The position numbers and the translations under genes were made by a program. Below, in pieces: positions 37,301-42,730 of a DNA stretch of 64,000 bases. Position 1 is the stretch's first letter. Every line of letters starts with the position of its first letter. Source of the stretch: Cladopsammia gracilis. Taxonomy: Eukaryota; Cnidaria; Anthozoa; Scleractinia; Dendrophylliidae. The notes below the pieces were generated by a model. That model ran no database searches, was not told the origin of the DNA, and saw nothing but the letters and a program-made list of their open reading frames with translations. The stretch lies in assembly GCA_022457155.1 (NCBI GenBank), contig JAJGOT010000049.1, forward strand, positions 1,176,001-1,240,000. Reading direction: 5' to 3'.

Positions 37301-40300
37301 ATGAATGTTGAAAGTTAGCGCGGGCACTTTGTGCCAGGCCGAATAGGGTTAAAATTTATCTGGCTATTAGAGACTCTCTTTATAGTATTACGGACACTAA
37401 ATCCTGGTGTCCATTTTATCGGGAGTTGACGACTGTATTCAGTAAATCTCTGTTTTATTTGCTGAACTTAAAGTAGGACCCCGAGAGGAGAGCATTTGTG
37501 GCGCTTCTTTTTTTTCATTCTCCTGGTTCTCTTCTCCTCAGCAATTTCATACAGCTTCTCATCTCGTTTTCTGAGCCTACCATTTAATTCGGTAATCCGT
37601 AAGCTCCTCTCGCTGCTCACATCGATTTCCATGGTATTCATGCTTTCAACTTGTATTTCTGCAGCTTTTATCGTCCTCTGGCGCGTTTGCTTCAGAATAA
37701 TCCCTTTGGGCGCTTTAATTTTTGATGACTGCATGACAAAACGCTAAACCAGATTTTTTTTTTTTTAAATAATTCGCTTCACACTTTTATGTTTACTTAC
37801 CTTTTAGCTCAAGAAAATTCTCATCAAGTGCTGCGACATTTCAAATGAAGTGCGGCCAAAAGACGTCTCAGAGCCCTGGGCGGACTGTCTTCTTGAAGAA
37901 TACTTCATGCAGGTATGAATGAAATGATATATAATTCTAACTCTGCCCACCCATGCTTATAGAATATATATAGGTCCGCTGGAAATACTACAAGAAGTGA
38001 TAGAATAACAGGGGCGGAAGAAGATTTTGTGACGGGGAGCGAGGGAGATCTAGACGGCCAAAATTAAAGGTGCGACTCTCTGAGGGGCTCTGGGGGGACT
38101 TTGAAAGTATAAACTAGGCAAATCTTTAATTTTAATCATGTTACTGGGGAACTGTCGGGGGCGGGACGTTTACAACCCTCCCTCTGGATCCATCCCTCAT
38201 GTAAGAATCATATTGATATACATTATACAGGTGAAGTAGCCGCGATGATCCTAAATGCAAGCAGACGTCCTTCGGGCTCTCCATCTCCTCTTTCCCCCCC
38301 CCCCCCCCCCCCCCCCCCGTCCCCCATTCCGGCACGAATGTCTGCTTAAATAGCCGAGACAACGATGATTTGTGTCTCTGGCTAAGCTGCTAACATATCA
38401 GAACGCACATGACAGCTTTGTTAAGCAGACATCCATGGAATACCACACAGATTTTACGAAGAGATGATTATTATTATTCTATTTGGTATGATGTCCCATT
38501 TTCATCGTTTCTGGCTATTTCGCTTTTGAAAAAGCACTTATGGCTTGCTTGTGTTCTTTTAAATTGTCTTTTATTTAGCCATCTCTATCGTCGTTCTAAA
38601 TAAATACGTCATTGCATGTTATATGTTACACCTGGGCACCCTATAATTGCCATATTTTCAGAGTGACCGTGAGAAGTCGGAGGGCCTTCCCGTGGCTCCT
38701 TTCATGGACCGGGATAAAGTCCGTAAACCTACTGCGCAGATTGGCTTCATCAAGTTTGTTCTAATACCTCTGTTTGAGCTGTTGAATAAGGTACGGGTCA
38801 AATAAGACAGAATTATGCAGACTGGTGCCGGTGCCAAATGAATTTTAAAATAGTTGGAGCGATTGCACACGCCACGATACACGGCATTTCCCTTTGCAAA
38901 AGGGAGCATCGCCGAGTGATTAGGATTTTAGGGGCCTGAAATCCAGAGGTTCCAGTTTCAGGTCCAACTTTGATAACTAGCTGTAAACCCGAGTTCAACT
39001 CCACGGCCACGCTTGGTCTGCTTTCTGCAAGTTGGGATTCTTCAATTTGAATTATTTGTTTTTGTGTTTTGAATATGCTAGGTCCCACAAGCACTTGTGC
39101 TATAAACACTTACCTAGGGTAAATAGAGGACATGTATTTTATTTTTTATTTGCAATTATTCCTGGATAACTAGAATTTTCGTTTACTATGGCAAAAAGTA
39201 GTATATATGTAGTAACATGTAATTTTATTTACCAAGGTTAAAATTTAAATTATCACAATATATTTCAGCGTTTGCTTTTTAATGCACTCAGAAATTTGCG
39301 GTTTCCTTTTAATGTCAAGCGGAACATCGTGATTGGCTCACTGTCCTTGGATCCAAAAACTAAAGTTTTGTAACACGGTTATTGTTATGGGGGCTTCTTA
39401 TGTTCTTTCAATGTGTTTATGGAGATTTGCTATGGCAACATGTATCTCTCAAAAGTACGTTTACACGTACTAGACGCAAGTTTACCGTGTTAAAAGGTAA
39501 TTTGCCACAGAAAAGGTGTCACATCTAACAGCACCTCAAACTAGTAACCAGGTCCTTCTCCCCTTATAAAATGGAGAGGCAACTAATCGTGGAGTATTTT
39601 ATCACGTGACACACTATGAAATAACGTTTTCGGAGGTTCTTTAGTGATTTACAGCCGTGTTTGTTTTCTGGCATTTGACATCGTTTTAAAAACGAAACAA
39701 GAACTCTACGAGTGGTAGAGTCGCACTTCAGGGTCTCGTAAGTGCCCCAAAGACACGAGAATTAATCCAATTGTTATGATTTGTTTTACAGTCGTTTTTC
39801 CGGTCACACAAGGTGATCCGTCACGCACGTTACCACGTCATTTGAAACCTTTAATCAGTCTTTTGCAATCACTCGTGCATTCAAGGTCCATTCTATATCT
39901 GTTCCTCGAAAAGAAAGAAAAGGAAATCGTTATCGAATGGAACTCTCGCCAAATCCGGCAATAATATAAATCCCCTTTATTTGATATGTTTCGTTTCGTC
40001 ATTTTCCTTTTCTTATGTTGTGAATTGATTTTCAGTTTCACGATATTGATAATGGTTTTTCGCCGTTTGTCACTTTTCACAGCTACATGTAAAAGCCTCC
40101 TATTACAACTACGAAATGAAAAATAAACATTCGATGAATTCTACAGTGTTGCAGTGAATCTTCCATTGTGGAGCAGTTACATTACTGGCTATGCTTCGAA
40201 ATCTTAATTTCTTATGTACTCTTAAAGCCCGGTTTCACAACTCGTAGAGTTCTTGTTTTTAATTAGTTGCTATCTCTTATGACCATGAAGTTACTTTGTC

Positions 40301-40985
40301 AAGTGATATGACGTCACTTTGTGGTCAATATGCGAAGCAATGTCTTTGGACTTCAAACTCAGTATGGAAAATTAAAACAGATCTGTGGACTTCAAGTTCG
40401 ACTTCAACTTCGACTTCAAGACTTCGGCAAACGCTACAGCACGATATATGTTTCTAAATGTAAAGCCATTCGAGAAAGCGCCAACCATTTAATCAATTCA
40501 TCTAAACGTTTATCTCAAAACCACTTGAAACAGAAACACTTGCCGCAGGCTAAAAAACACTTGAAACAGCCTGATCCGCCATTTTGAGAGCGGAGAGGGA
40601 CCTGGAGACGAGGTTGACAGCAGCTAAGGCCTTCATTTCCCTTCTTTTCATGTCTTTCCAGTTGTTTCCTCAAGTGGGACTAGTGATGATAAAACCTTTG
40701 AGAGAAGCCTACGAGAGTTACGAGAGAATGCGCATAGAAGAAGAGGATGTAAAGGCTGGGGATGCCGTGTCCCCTACCACCGAAACCGACAGCAGTGCAC
40801 CTAAGAAGTTTCCAGCCAACAGCGCAAGTGGAAACCAAGGACAGTGGAGCTCCATGAAACTGATGGGTGTTTCCAAGGAGATAAGGGATATGTTTCATGA
40901 GAAGAACAAGGAACTCAAACCTGCTGATGAAGACAAGGAGACATTGAGTCGTGCGACATTAAAATCCCAGGTACCAAAGAAATAA
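7240..40985 (+). CDS. PDE9A: High-affinity cGMP 3',5'-cyclic phosphodiesterase 9A, 18 coding exons
   Basis: Hydrolyses cGMP to GMP in the cytosol. Joining exons 7240-7317, 10078-10148, 11416-11493, 12366-12409, 13257-13311, 13651-13721, 15053-15131, 16659-16752, 21671-21745, 22539-22625, 23744-23815, 25012-25127, 28627-28726, 29594-29650, 35279-35392, 37808-37912, 38662-38790 and 40662-40985 gives one open frame of 582 residues; every intron is GT/AG and every phase agrees. Human PDE9A is about 593. The class I PDE catalytic domain covers roughly residues 220-510: HNFRHCFC (His257, His261), HDLDHPG (His297, Asp298), the [10 protein letters not shown] metal Asp407, and the nucleotide-binding Gln458 with Phe461 clamp. 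The N-terminus MGNGVS fits N-myristoylation (inference). The start is supported by an in-frame stop 9 nt upstream, A at -3 and G at +4. No GAF domain, as expected for PDE9. Confidence 0.95.
7717..8245 (+). mobile_element. LINE reverse-transcriptase fragment, decayed, copy 2
   Basis: Same sequence as 4299-4866 but without the SINE insert. The segment at 8043-8165 shows the remains of the reverse-transcriptase core, including FADDT at about 8145-8159, with several frameshifts. It lies in PDE9A intron 1, sense to the gene. Confidence 0.65.
8935..9568. mobile_element. PIF/Harbinger-like MITE, TAA target duplication, carrying a nested element
   Basis: Ends GGCCCCGTCCACACGTATCC and its complement form about 50-bp inverted repeats, flanked by TAA at 8932-8934 and 9569-9571. 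The middle is split by a second element (9014-9445). Without it this MITE is about 190 bp. Non-coding. Confidence 0.8.
9014..9445. mobile_element. Nested foldback element with poly-G/poly-C ends
   Basis: It starts with a 12-G run followed by GTAC and GGGGATGCTCCGCCC, and ends with the inverse (GGGCGGAGCATCCCC, GTACC, C run). ACACGTATCC occurs on both sides (9004-9013 and 9446-9455), a perfect 10-bp direct repeat inside the host MITE. The interior has four or more GTATATGAAAGGGTA units. Superfamily unresolved. Confidence 0.75.
10078..10148 (+). CDS. PDE9A: PDE9A coding exon 2
   Basis: Residues 27-49 plus two bases. Contains [16 protein letters not shown], the conserved N-terminal beta-rich region of PDE9A. 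Acceptor TGTAG, donor CG/GTAAGT. Confidence 0.92.
10208..10501 (+). mobile_element. tRNA-derived SINE (tRNA-Glu-like), copy 1
   Basis: Starts GGCGGCACGGTGGTCTAGTGG (A box GTGGTCTAGTGG). The anticodon-loop region reads CTTTCAA (UUC, Glu-like), and the B box is degraded (GGCTCGGTGCC). The body includes CCTGCGATGGACTAG and CATCCCATCCAGGGGG. CATTACA at 10201-10207 and 10502-10508 is the likely target duplication. It is about 91% alike to 22909-23220 by eye. It lies in PDE9A intron 2, just after exon 2. Confidence 0.85.
11416..11493 (+). CDS. PDE9A: PDE9A coding exon 3
   Basis: Completes Arg50, then 25 codons with [20 protein letters not shown], and leaves two bases. Acceptor ATTTCAG, donor CG/GTATAC. 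Reading on past the donor meets a stop, which supports the splice site. Confidence 0.9.
12366..12409 (+). CDS. PDE9A: PDE9A coding exon 4 (44-nt micro-exon)
   Basis: Only 44 nt: one base, 14 codons reading [14 protein letters not shown], one base. Acceptor ATTTCAG, donor CACG/GTAAGG. Its phases bridge exons 3 and 5 exactly, and it fills the place of the PYKVRP segment of vertebrate PDE9A. Confidence 0.85.
12986..13136. repeat. AT-rich array of ATAATATGC/ATATTCAT units
   Basis: Tandem ATATTCATAATATGAAA units pass into ATAATATGCAT and ATAATTTGCAT units. It contains several octamer-like ATTTGCAT/ATATGCAT words. It sits about 120 bp before PDE9A exon 5. Confidence 0.85.
13257..13311 (+). CDS. 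PDE9A: PDE9A coding exon 5
   Basis: [17 protein letters not shown], start of the regulatory helical region before the catalytic domain. Acceptor TTCCAG, donor AG/GTAACT. Confidence 0.9.
13651..13721 (+). CDS. PDE9A: PDE9A coding exon 6
   Basis: Amphipathic helix with [18 protein letters not shown], matching the PDE9A dimerisation/regulatory helix. Acceptor TTCGCAG, donor G/GTAAGA. Confidence 0.9.
13722..15052. other. PDE9A intron 6, no element recognised
   Basis: A short block at about 14275-14345 (ACTCAGTATGGAAAATTAAA) recurs at 40346-40420 and inverted at 44300-44345, so it is dispersed repeat sequence. The remainder shows nothing recognisable. Confidence 0.4.
15053..15131 (+). CDS. PDE9A: PDE9A coding exon 7
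   Basis: Charged helix [19 protein letters not shown] continuing to IRQD. Acceptor GCTACAAG, donor AG/GTAATT. Confidence 0.9.
15587..15950. mobile_element. Foldback element with 20-bp inverted ends
   Basis: AAACACGAAGTTCC(G)GTATA at the left pairs with TATACGGGAACTTCGTGTTT at the right, 18 of 20. The flanks on both sides are themselves similar (ATCCACAGACTCAAAGTTAG near 15508 and again near 15978), showing a local duplication around or with the insertion. Intron 7 of PDE9A. Confidence 0.6.
16073..16530 (+). mobile_element. piggyBac-like non-autonomous element, copy 1 (3' truncated)
   Basis: TTAA at 16069-16072 followed by CCCTATTTTGCCTGG, then a body shared with 42731-43255 and the inverse of 36740-37348 (GCGCTAA, CAAACGCCATC, GATCACGTGACTTGATGT, CCATGGCAACAAGATTTTGA, AAGATGGCG). 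The right inverted end is missing. TTAA plus ends starting CCC fit piggyBac-like elements. Confidence 0.65.
16659..16752 (+). CDS. PDE9A: PDE9A coding exon 8
   Basis: Variable basic linker with [20 protein letters not shown] between the helical region and catalytic domain. It was found by the phase needed (one base in, codon boundary out) and by strong sites TAACCTAG and AAAG/GTAAGT. It lies just 3' of a piggyBac-like MITE. Confidence 0.85.
16965..17645. repeat. Degenerate GACATT minisatellite 1
   Basis: About 18-bp units built from GACATT, CATATTGACATT, GACATGGAAATTCCTGTTGA and TTCACACGGACAT. The same phrases recur at 21300-21600. A (CATT)n run at 17385-17402 followed by TATTTTGCCATTAATCATAA interrupts it and may be a LINE tail. 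Open frames here are low-complexity by-products. Confidence 0.85.
18182..20036 (+). repeat. Repeat family R1, copy B
   Basis: Full-length copy with a duplicated 5' GC-rich block (GCGGAGC ... GGCCCAGCGGAGC), CATGGTCATGGCTAGCGGAA, and the 3' end GCTGTTAGGCTAAGCCTAAC. It carries a pogo-like insertion at 19221-19799. It is followed immediately by copy C in the same direction. Confidence 0.8.
19221..19799. mobile_element. pogo/Tc1-mariner-like non-autonomous element, TA target
   Basis: Perfect inverted ends of about 25 bp beginning CAGTACTTACCCGCTTATAA, flanked by TA (19219-19220 and 19800-19801). Copy C of the host repeat at about 20950 shows the uninterrupted sequence. The interior repeats TAAGAACCTGTTTAGCC-like words and has no transposase. 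Confidence 0.8.
20041..21184 (+). repeat. Repeat family R1, copy C
   Basis: Starts within the family at AGAACCTATGCCCGTC, directly joined to the TATATATATT end of copy B, and finishes GCTGTTAGGCTAAGCCTAAC then TATATATATTA. The tandem join suggests unequal exchange or insertion into the tail of copy B. Confidence 0.8.
21300..21605. repeat. Degenerate GACATT minisatellite 2
   Basis: Same unit vocabulary as 16965-17645 (TTCACACGGACATTGATAAT, GACATTGACATGGCAATTCC). The two arrays bracket the R1 tandem in PDE9A intron 8, and this one ends about 65 bp before exon 9. Confidence 0.85.
21671..21745 (+). CDS. PDE9A: PDE9A coding exon 9
   Basis: [14 protein letters not shown] then [10 protein letters not shown], first conserved block of the catalytic domain. 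Phase 0 both ends; donor GAG/GTATCG. Confidence 0.93.
21746..22538. other. PDE9A intron 9, nothing recognised
   Basis: No repeat unit, terminal inverted repeat or coding domain was seen. Confidence 0.4.
22539..22625 (+). CDS. PDE9A: PDE9A coding exon 10
   Basis: 29 codons with [18 protein letters not shown]. Acceptor CTTTTCAG, donor TTG/GTAAGC. Confidence 0.95.
22909..23220 (+). mobile_element. tRNA-derived SINE (tRNA-Glu-like), copy 2
   Basis: A box GTGGTGTAGTGG, B box GGTTCGAAGCC, then the same body as 10208-10501 and a T-rich end TACTTTTTTTTTAC. A perfect 11-bp duplication AGCCGTCCCAT flanks it (22898-22908 and 23221-23231), so this is a fairly young insertion. PDE9A intron 10. Confidence 0.9.
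23445..23683. mobile_element. PIF/Harbinger-like MITE, TTA target duplication
   Basis: Ends GGTCGTGTTCTATTGGGATC and its near-perfect complement ATCCCAATAGAACACGGCC, flanked by TTA (23442-23444, 23684-23686). The interior is rich in CAACCATTTCAACC words in both directions. It ends about 60 bp before PDE9A exon 11. Confidence 0.8.
23744..23815 (+). CDS. PDE9A: PDE9A coding exon 11 (HNFRHCFC)
   Basis: 24 codons with [18 protein letters not shown]. His257 is the general acid and His261 the first metal ligand by family comparison. Confidence 0.96.
24430..24814. mobile_element. AAACAAGAACTC-end element, copy 1 (partial)
   Basis: Shares blocks with the inverse of 39695-40258 (GGAAAATGACGAAACGAAAC, GCCGGATTTGGCGAGAGTTC, CGACTGTAAAA, AGGGGCACTTACA). 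It ends ACTCGAAGAGTTCTTGTTT; the left terminal repeat is missing. A 65-codon open frame at 24527-24724 lies inside and is broken in the other copy. Confidence 0.65.
25012..25127 (+). CDS. PDE9A: PDE9A coding exon 12 (HDLDHPG)
   Basis: 38 codons plus two bases with [17 protein letters not shown]. His297 and Asp298 are metal ligands. Donor AC/GTGAGT. Confidence 0.96.
25556..25740 (-). mobile_element. 5'-truncated LINE 3' end with (ATT)n tail
   Basis: On the minus strand the sequence runs to CGTGGATAAATAAAG and then an ATT/ATTATT microsatellite. The same architecture recurs at 26763-26955. The shape (short 3' piece plus simple-repeat tail) is typical of L2/CR1-type LINE tails or SINEs that borrow them. 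Confidence 0.55.
26281..26476 (-). mobile_element. tRNA-derived SINE (Thr-like GGU loop) inserted in the recombinase
   Basis: On the minus strand a tRNA-like head (26434 down to about 26354) has A box AGCTCAGTTGG, a CCGGTAA loop and a perfect B box GGTTCGAATCC. Then comes a hairpin CCTGATTTTTTTTCAGG and the tail CTTGACTATAACTTAC. TGGCATCG is duplicated on both sides (26273-26280, 26477-26484). The loop lacks U33 and there is no matching acceptor stem, so it is not a working tRNA gene. Confidence 0.8.
26763..26955 (-). mobile_element. 5'-truncated LINE 3' end with (TATG)n tail
   Basis: Minus strand: body, then CCGTGGGTAAATAAAGATTATG, then TATG repeats. It interrupts the recombinase remnant between its second and third pieces. 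Confidence 0.55.
27627..28066. repeat. Inverted repeat element
   Basis: 27735-27815 (CGTTTGATTAAACGTTGTCA, CGGTCT, CTACGCGACCAGACCG) pairs with 27990-28066 (CGGTCTGGTCGCGTAGGG, GAGACCG, TGACAACGTTTAATCAAAAG). A smaller palindrome CTCGATATCTCACG...CGTGAGATATCGAG is at 27627-27671. Probably an old foldback transposon. Confidence 0.65.
28627..28726 (+). CDS. PDE9A: PDE9A coding exon 13
   Basis: [20 protein letters not shown] then [12 protein letters not shown], the class I PDE core. Donor CAG/GTACTG. Confidence 0.96.
29594..29650 (+). CDS. PDE9A: PDE9A coding exon 14
   Basis: 19 codons, [19 protein letters not shown]. Phase 0 both ends. Confidence 0.95.
29782..29937. mobile_element. Short MITE with TTAA-AGTGGTACTA ends
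   Basis: TTAAAGTGGTACTATGA at the left and TCGTAGTACCACTTTAA at the right pair 16 of 17. Total 156 bp, no coding capacity. If TTAA is the target duplication it is piggyBac-like; a mariner-like origin is also possible. It lies between PDE9A exon 14 and the Penelope fragment. Confidence 0.7.
29990..30257 (+). pseudogene. Penelope-like element, 3' coding part, split by a Ty3/gypsy insertion (left half)
   Basis: After a reverse-transcriptase C-terminal stretch ([17 protein letters not shown]) and a one-base frameshift comes the start of a GIY-YIG endonuclease: [20 protein letters not shown]. The frame runs to the 5-bp target site ATGCC (30253-30257) and resumes at 35113 after the LTR element. 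The element is old and inactive. Confidence 0.75.
30258..30451 (+). repeat. 5' LTR
   Basis: TGTTATATCCAGCGTTATAG to TCTTAACA, TG...CA ends. It carries about 33 bp near 30316-30365 not present in the 3' LTR. Confidence 0.85.
30492..31450 (+). pseudogene. gag remnant with zinc knuckles
   Basis: An ATG at 30492 opens the frame but it is broken by several stops from about 30627 on. At 31201-31250 a C-X2-C-X5-H-X5-C knuckle and at 31264-31310 a second one (C-X2-C-X9-C) in which the histidine position reads Asn. Confidence 0.75.
31460..31850 (+). pseudogene. Protease region, decayed
   Basis: Position between gag and reverse transcriptase suits an aspartic protease; the active-site Asp-Thr-Gly is not readable (the frame shows MEADMV instead). 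Stops at 31585-31690. Confidence 0.5.
31885..32526 (+). pseudogene. Reverse transcriptase remnant
   Basis: An open frame of 118 codons (31885-32241), one stop, then 94 more codons to 32526. It shows [22 protein letters not shown] and the active-site Asp pair in RDD (32500-32508), where most retroelements have YxDD. The frame shifts after 32526. Confidence 0.85.
32541..33252 (+). pseudogene. RT thumb and RNase H remnant
   Basis: Frameshifted. 32977-33252 shows [17 protein letters not shown] and the [10 protein letters not shown] / [12 protein letters not shown] blocks of the gypsy RNase H-connection region. Confidence 0.75.
33221..34130 (+). pseudogene. Integrase remnant
   Basis: A His-rich zinc-binding start ([20 protein letters not shown] at 33517-33576 and nearby), then core-domain blocks [14 protein letters not shown] and [18 protein letters not shown] gap and stops occur between 33646 and 33760. 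Confidence 0.8.
34947..35107 (+). repeat. 3' LTR
   Basis: TGCTATATCCAGCGTTATAG to TCTTAACA. It differs from the 5' LTR by substitutions and about 33 bp in length, so the insertion is not recent. Confidence 0.85.
35113..35262 (+). pseudogene. Penelope-like element, right half, abutting PDE9A exon 15
   Basis: Continues the GIY-YIG frame interrupted at 30257 ([18 protein letters not shown], then [13 protein letters not shown] after one stop). Recognisable similarity fades within about 20 bp of the exon 15 acceptor at 35278. Confidence 0.7.
35279..35392 (+). CDS. PDE9A: PDE9A coding exon 15
   Basis: 38 codons with [18 protein letters not shown]. The acceptor pyrimidine tract (35262-35278) directly follows a Penelope-like remnant, and the preceding 5.6-kb intron contains the Ty3/gypsy element. 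Confidence 0.96.
35888..36680. repeat. Foldback repeat
   Basis: 35888-35930 (CTAATTTCGATTCTGAGACG, TACTGCATTATATTGA) pairs with 35999-36044 (TCAATATAATGCAGTATTGC, CGTCTCAAAATCGAAATTAG). A related piece lies at 36605-36680 (TGAGACGACAATAC, TATTGACGTCTCAAAAG, AATCGTGATACAA). Probably one decayed element in PDE9A intron 15. Confidence 0.6.
36740..37348 (-). mobile_element. piggyBac-like non-autonomous element, copy 2 (inverted)
   Basis: On the minus strand TTAA (37349-37352) is followed by CCCTATTCGGCCTGGC, then the body shared with 42731-43255, including two CCGCCATCTTGGAT units and a G/C run of about 20 at 36807-36828. The far end is uncertain to within about 70 bp. Confidence 0.7.
37468..37734 (-). 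CDS. Candidate 88-codon Lys/Arg-rich open frame in PDE9A intron 15
   Basis: Starts [15 protein letters not shown] and contains [20 protein letters not shown], a likely coiled coil, then a basic run [11 protein letters not shown]. Not recognised. It could be a fragment of a transposon ORF or of a retrocopy; no splice sites or promoter were identified. Confidence 0.25.
   Translation of the reverse strand: MQSSKIKAPKGIILKQTRQRTIKAAEIQVESMNTMEIDVSSERSLRITELNGRLRKRDEKLYEIAEEKRTRRMKKKKRHKCSPLGVLL
37808..37912 (+). CDS. PDE9A: PDE9A coding exon 16
   Basis: 35 codons with [13 protein letters not shown] and [14 protein letters not shown]. Asp407 is the second metal-binding aspartate. Confidence 0.96.
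37913..38661. other. PDE9A intron 16
   Basis: Only a C run of about 22 at 38297-38318 stands out. No element recognised. Confidence 0.4.
38662..38790 (+). CDS. PDE9A: PDE9A coding exon 17
   Basis: 43 codons with [18 protein letters not shown] and [15 protein letters not shown]. Gln458 and Phe461 form the nucleotide pocket (Gln453 and Phe456 in the human isoform numbering). Confidence 0.96.
38791..39694. other. PDE9A intron 17, first part
   Basis: No domain or terminal repeats recognised. Confidence 0.35.
39695..40258. mobile_element. AAACAAGAACTC-end element, copy 2 (full length)
   Basis: Perfect 19-bp inverted ends AAACAAGAACTCTACGAGT, total 564 bp. Partial relatives at 24430-24814 and 51119-51264. 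Target duplication not clear. It ends about 400 bp before the terminal PDE9A exon. Confidence 0.75.
40662..40985 (+). CDS. PDE9A: PDE9A terminal coding exon 18
   Basis: 107 codons and TAA. After the last catalytic helix ([20 protein letters not shown]) comes a low-complexity acidic and Ser/Thr-rich tail ending KSQVPKK. The stop overlaps an AATAAA (40981-40986); further AATAAA hexamers lie at about 41028, 41046 and 41087. A second GT donor (CAG/GTACCA at 40971) lies 12 nt before the stop codon. Confidence 0.93.
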   Translation: MFPQVGLVMIKPLREAYESYERMRIEEEDVKAGDAVSPTTETDSSAPKKFPANSASGNQGQWSSMKLMGVSKEIRDMFHEKNKELKPADEDKETLSRATLKSQVPKK

Positions 40986-41216
40986 AGTCAGAGAATGAAT
41001 GAATGAACGACGTCTTATATAGCGCACAATAAAGAAGTAGTAAAGTAATAAAGTCAGAGAAGTTGACTACGTATTTTGTAGTGAAAAAATAAAGACAGTA
41101 AGAGGCACTGGTGTTGTATGTGCCTAGCCTTGCTGTCTTTATTTTTGCCCAATGGATGGTTAGAACGTGGACAAAGGGAGGTGCTCTGAATGCTGAGCCA
41201 TCAGCCGTGTAGGCCT

Positions 41217-41298
41217 CGCGCCCTGCGCCCTGCGCCCTGCGCCCTGCGCCCTGCGCCCTGTGCCCTGTGCCCTGCGCCCTGCGCCCTGCGCCCTGCGC
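41217..41298. repeat. (GCGCCCT)n minisatellite
   Basis: About 12 units of 7 bp with two GTGCCCT variants, 230 bp after the PDE9A stop codon and so possibly in its 3' UTR. Confidence 0.95.
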
Positions 41299-41387
41299 AC
41301 TACACTTTTTTAAATGACTGATCTCAAACAATGCCATTATTTTAGTTCTAATTAATTTACGTCAAATGCTTTCAAAAAGTCATAGCG

Positions 41388-41590
41388 TGACATCATATTT
41401 GCATTGTGTGAAACGAGACTATCTAGACAACTGAATGATGCAATACGCTGGGGAATTAAAATACAGCAATCATCTTTTAACACCTAAAACGCAGGGAAAT
41501 TTAAAAAGTTTACGGATGATGGAACGAGTGAAATTTGCATATCTGTTACCATATCCTATATCTCGCTCAACACTTCCCCTATTCACGAGA
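41388..41590 (+). repeat. Local direct duplication, copy 1
   Basis: Matches 44650-44853 (CATTGTGTGAAACGAGA, TCTAGACAACTG, ATGGAACGAGTGAAA, TTTGCATATCTG, ATATCTCG). Both are in the same direction, 3.26 kb apart. Confidence 0.8.
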
Positions 41591-41596
41591 GAAAAA

Positions 41597-41850
41597 TGAG
41601 TGGAGAGTAATTAAATGGGTAAATGAGGTGTGTTGAACATCAATTAAAACTACTTTTTTTTCTTTCCAGGGTAAGGCTGGTGTATGATGCTCCAACAACC
41701 AGTGATAAGTGCTTACAAGTGAATATATGCCCAGTCAACACGAATGAAACGACTGCCCTGTCTTGGAAATGGTGTGCGTGATCCATATTCGAAATGTCAT
41801 TTTAATGTACATAACAAATTATGTTAATTTTTGTAAAATAACTCCATATC
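41597..41850 (+). repeat. Right copy of the duplicated PDE9A downstream block
   Basis: Partner of 480-720. A good acceptor (TTTTTTTCTTTCCAG at 41655-41669) precedes GGTAAGGCTGGTGTATGA. Joined to the donor at 40971 it would give an alternative ending of five codons (GKAGV) before a stop. The homologous site at the left edge of the window keeps the acceptor. Confidence 0.6.
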
Positions 41851-42730
41851 CCGATGCGAATAATCCCCATTTTCCTTTGCCTCCCCCTCATCCCGGCAAC
41901 TATGTACATTCGACAACTGAAATCAGACGACACTTTGTGGTCGATACGCTCAAGCATGTTAAGGCATGGCTCAGAGCCATAAAATCTGAAAACGATCTTA
42001 ACTTTCAAGTGATTTACCAAAATAGGCTCAAACTTGGCAGCAGAATAAAACTGGTAGTTTCTTGGTGTTGCGGATGGTGTGATCACCAAATGACGTAAAA
42101 CAAAAGATTCAAAAGACACTGAACAATATACCCACACCACAACACAAAAGCTAACCAACAATGGCTTCCGCAACACCAAGAAACACCCATAAAAATAGAT
42201 GACCTTAAATCACTGTTTACTTTAAGTGTCGAATATTTGCATCATGTGACATGTTATCATTGTTTCTTTATACAAAAAGAAAATTTAAAATGGGTTGCCG
42301 AGATGGCATATGATGGATATAAATTAATACGTTAATATATATGTATGGCACCTCTCCTGATCGAATGGTTGACTGTGATTTACAGTTAAACGGTTATTTC
42401 GTTTAAAAAAGTGACTCATTTTGTCTTTTAATATCTTCTTAATAAAATGATTAAACAATTTTATGCATAATAATTTTAGGCAAAACTGATAGCATATGAT
42501 TTCTTTCTTAGCTAAAGTTAACCATCCTTACACCATTTAAAGTTCCTTGTTGTCCAAATTGTGGAGTCATCAGACACGTGACCGCAATAATCAAACCTTA
42601 AGGATTTAAGAACGCTAATTCCAGTTTCCTGCATACATTTAGTGATTGTTAGGGCTAAAAACCATTATTTTCAAAGGGAAAACGAATTTACTTACGAGTG
42701 GTCTACACCAAGGAACGAGCCATGCCTTAA

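Noticed and set aside
40584..40661. PDE9A exon 18 starting at the ATG at 40584
   Set aside because: The first 26 codons are intron: the acceptor TCTTTCCAG at 40653-40661 joins exactly to the LFPQV block expected after exon 17.
41217..41298. CRISPR-like array
   Set aside because: Pure 7-bp tandem units without spacers, in an animal genome.
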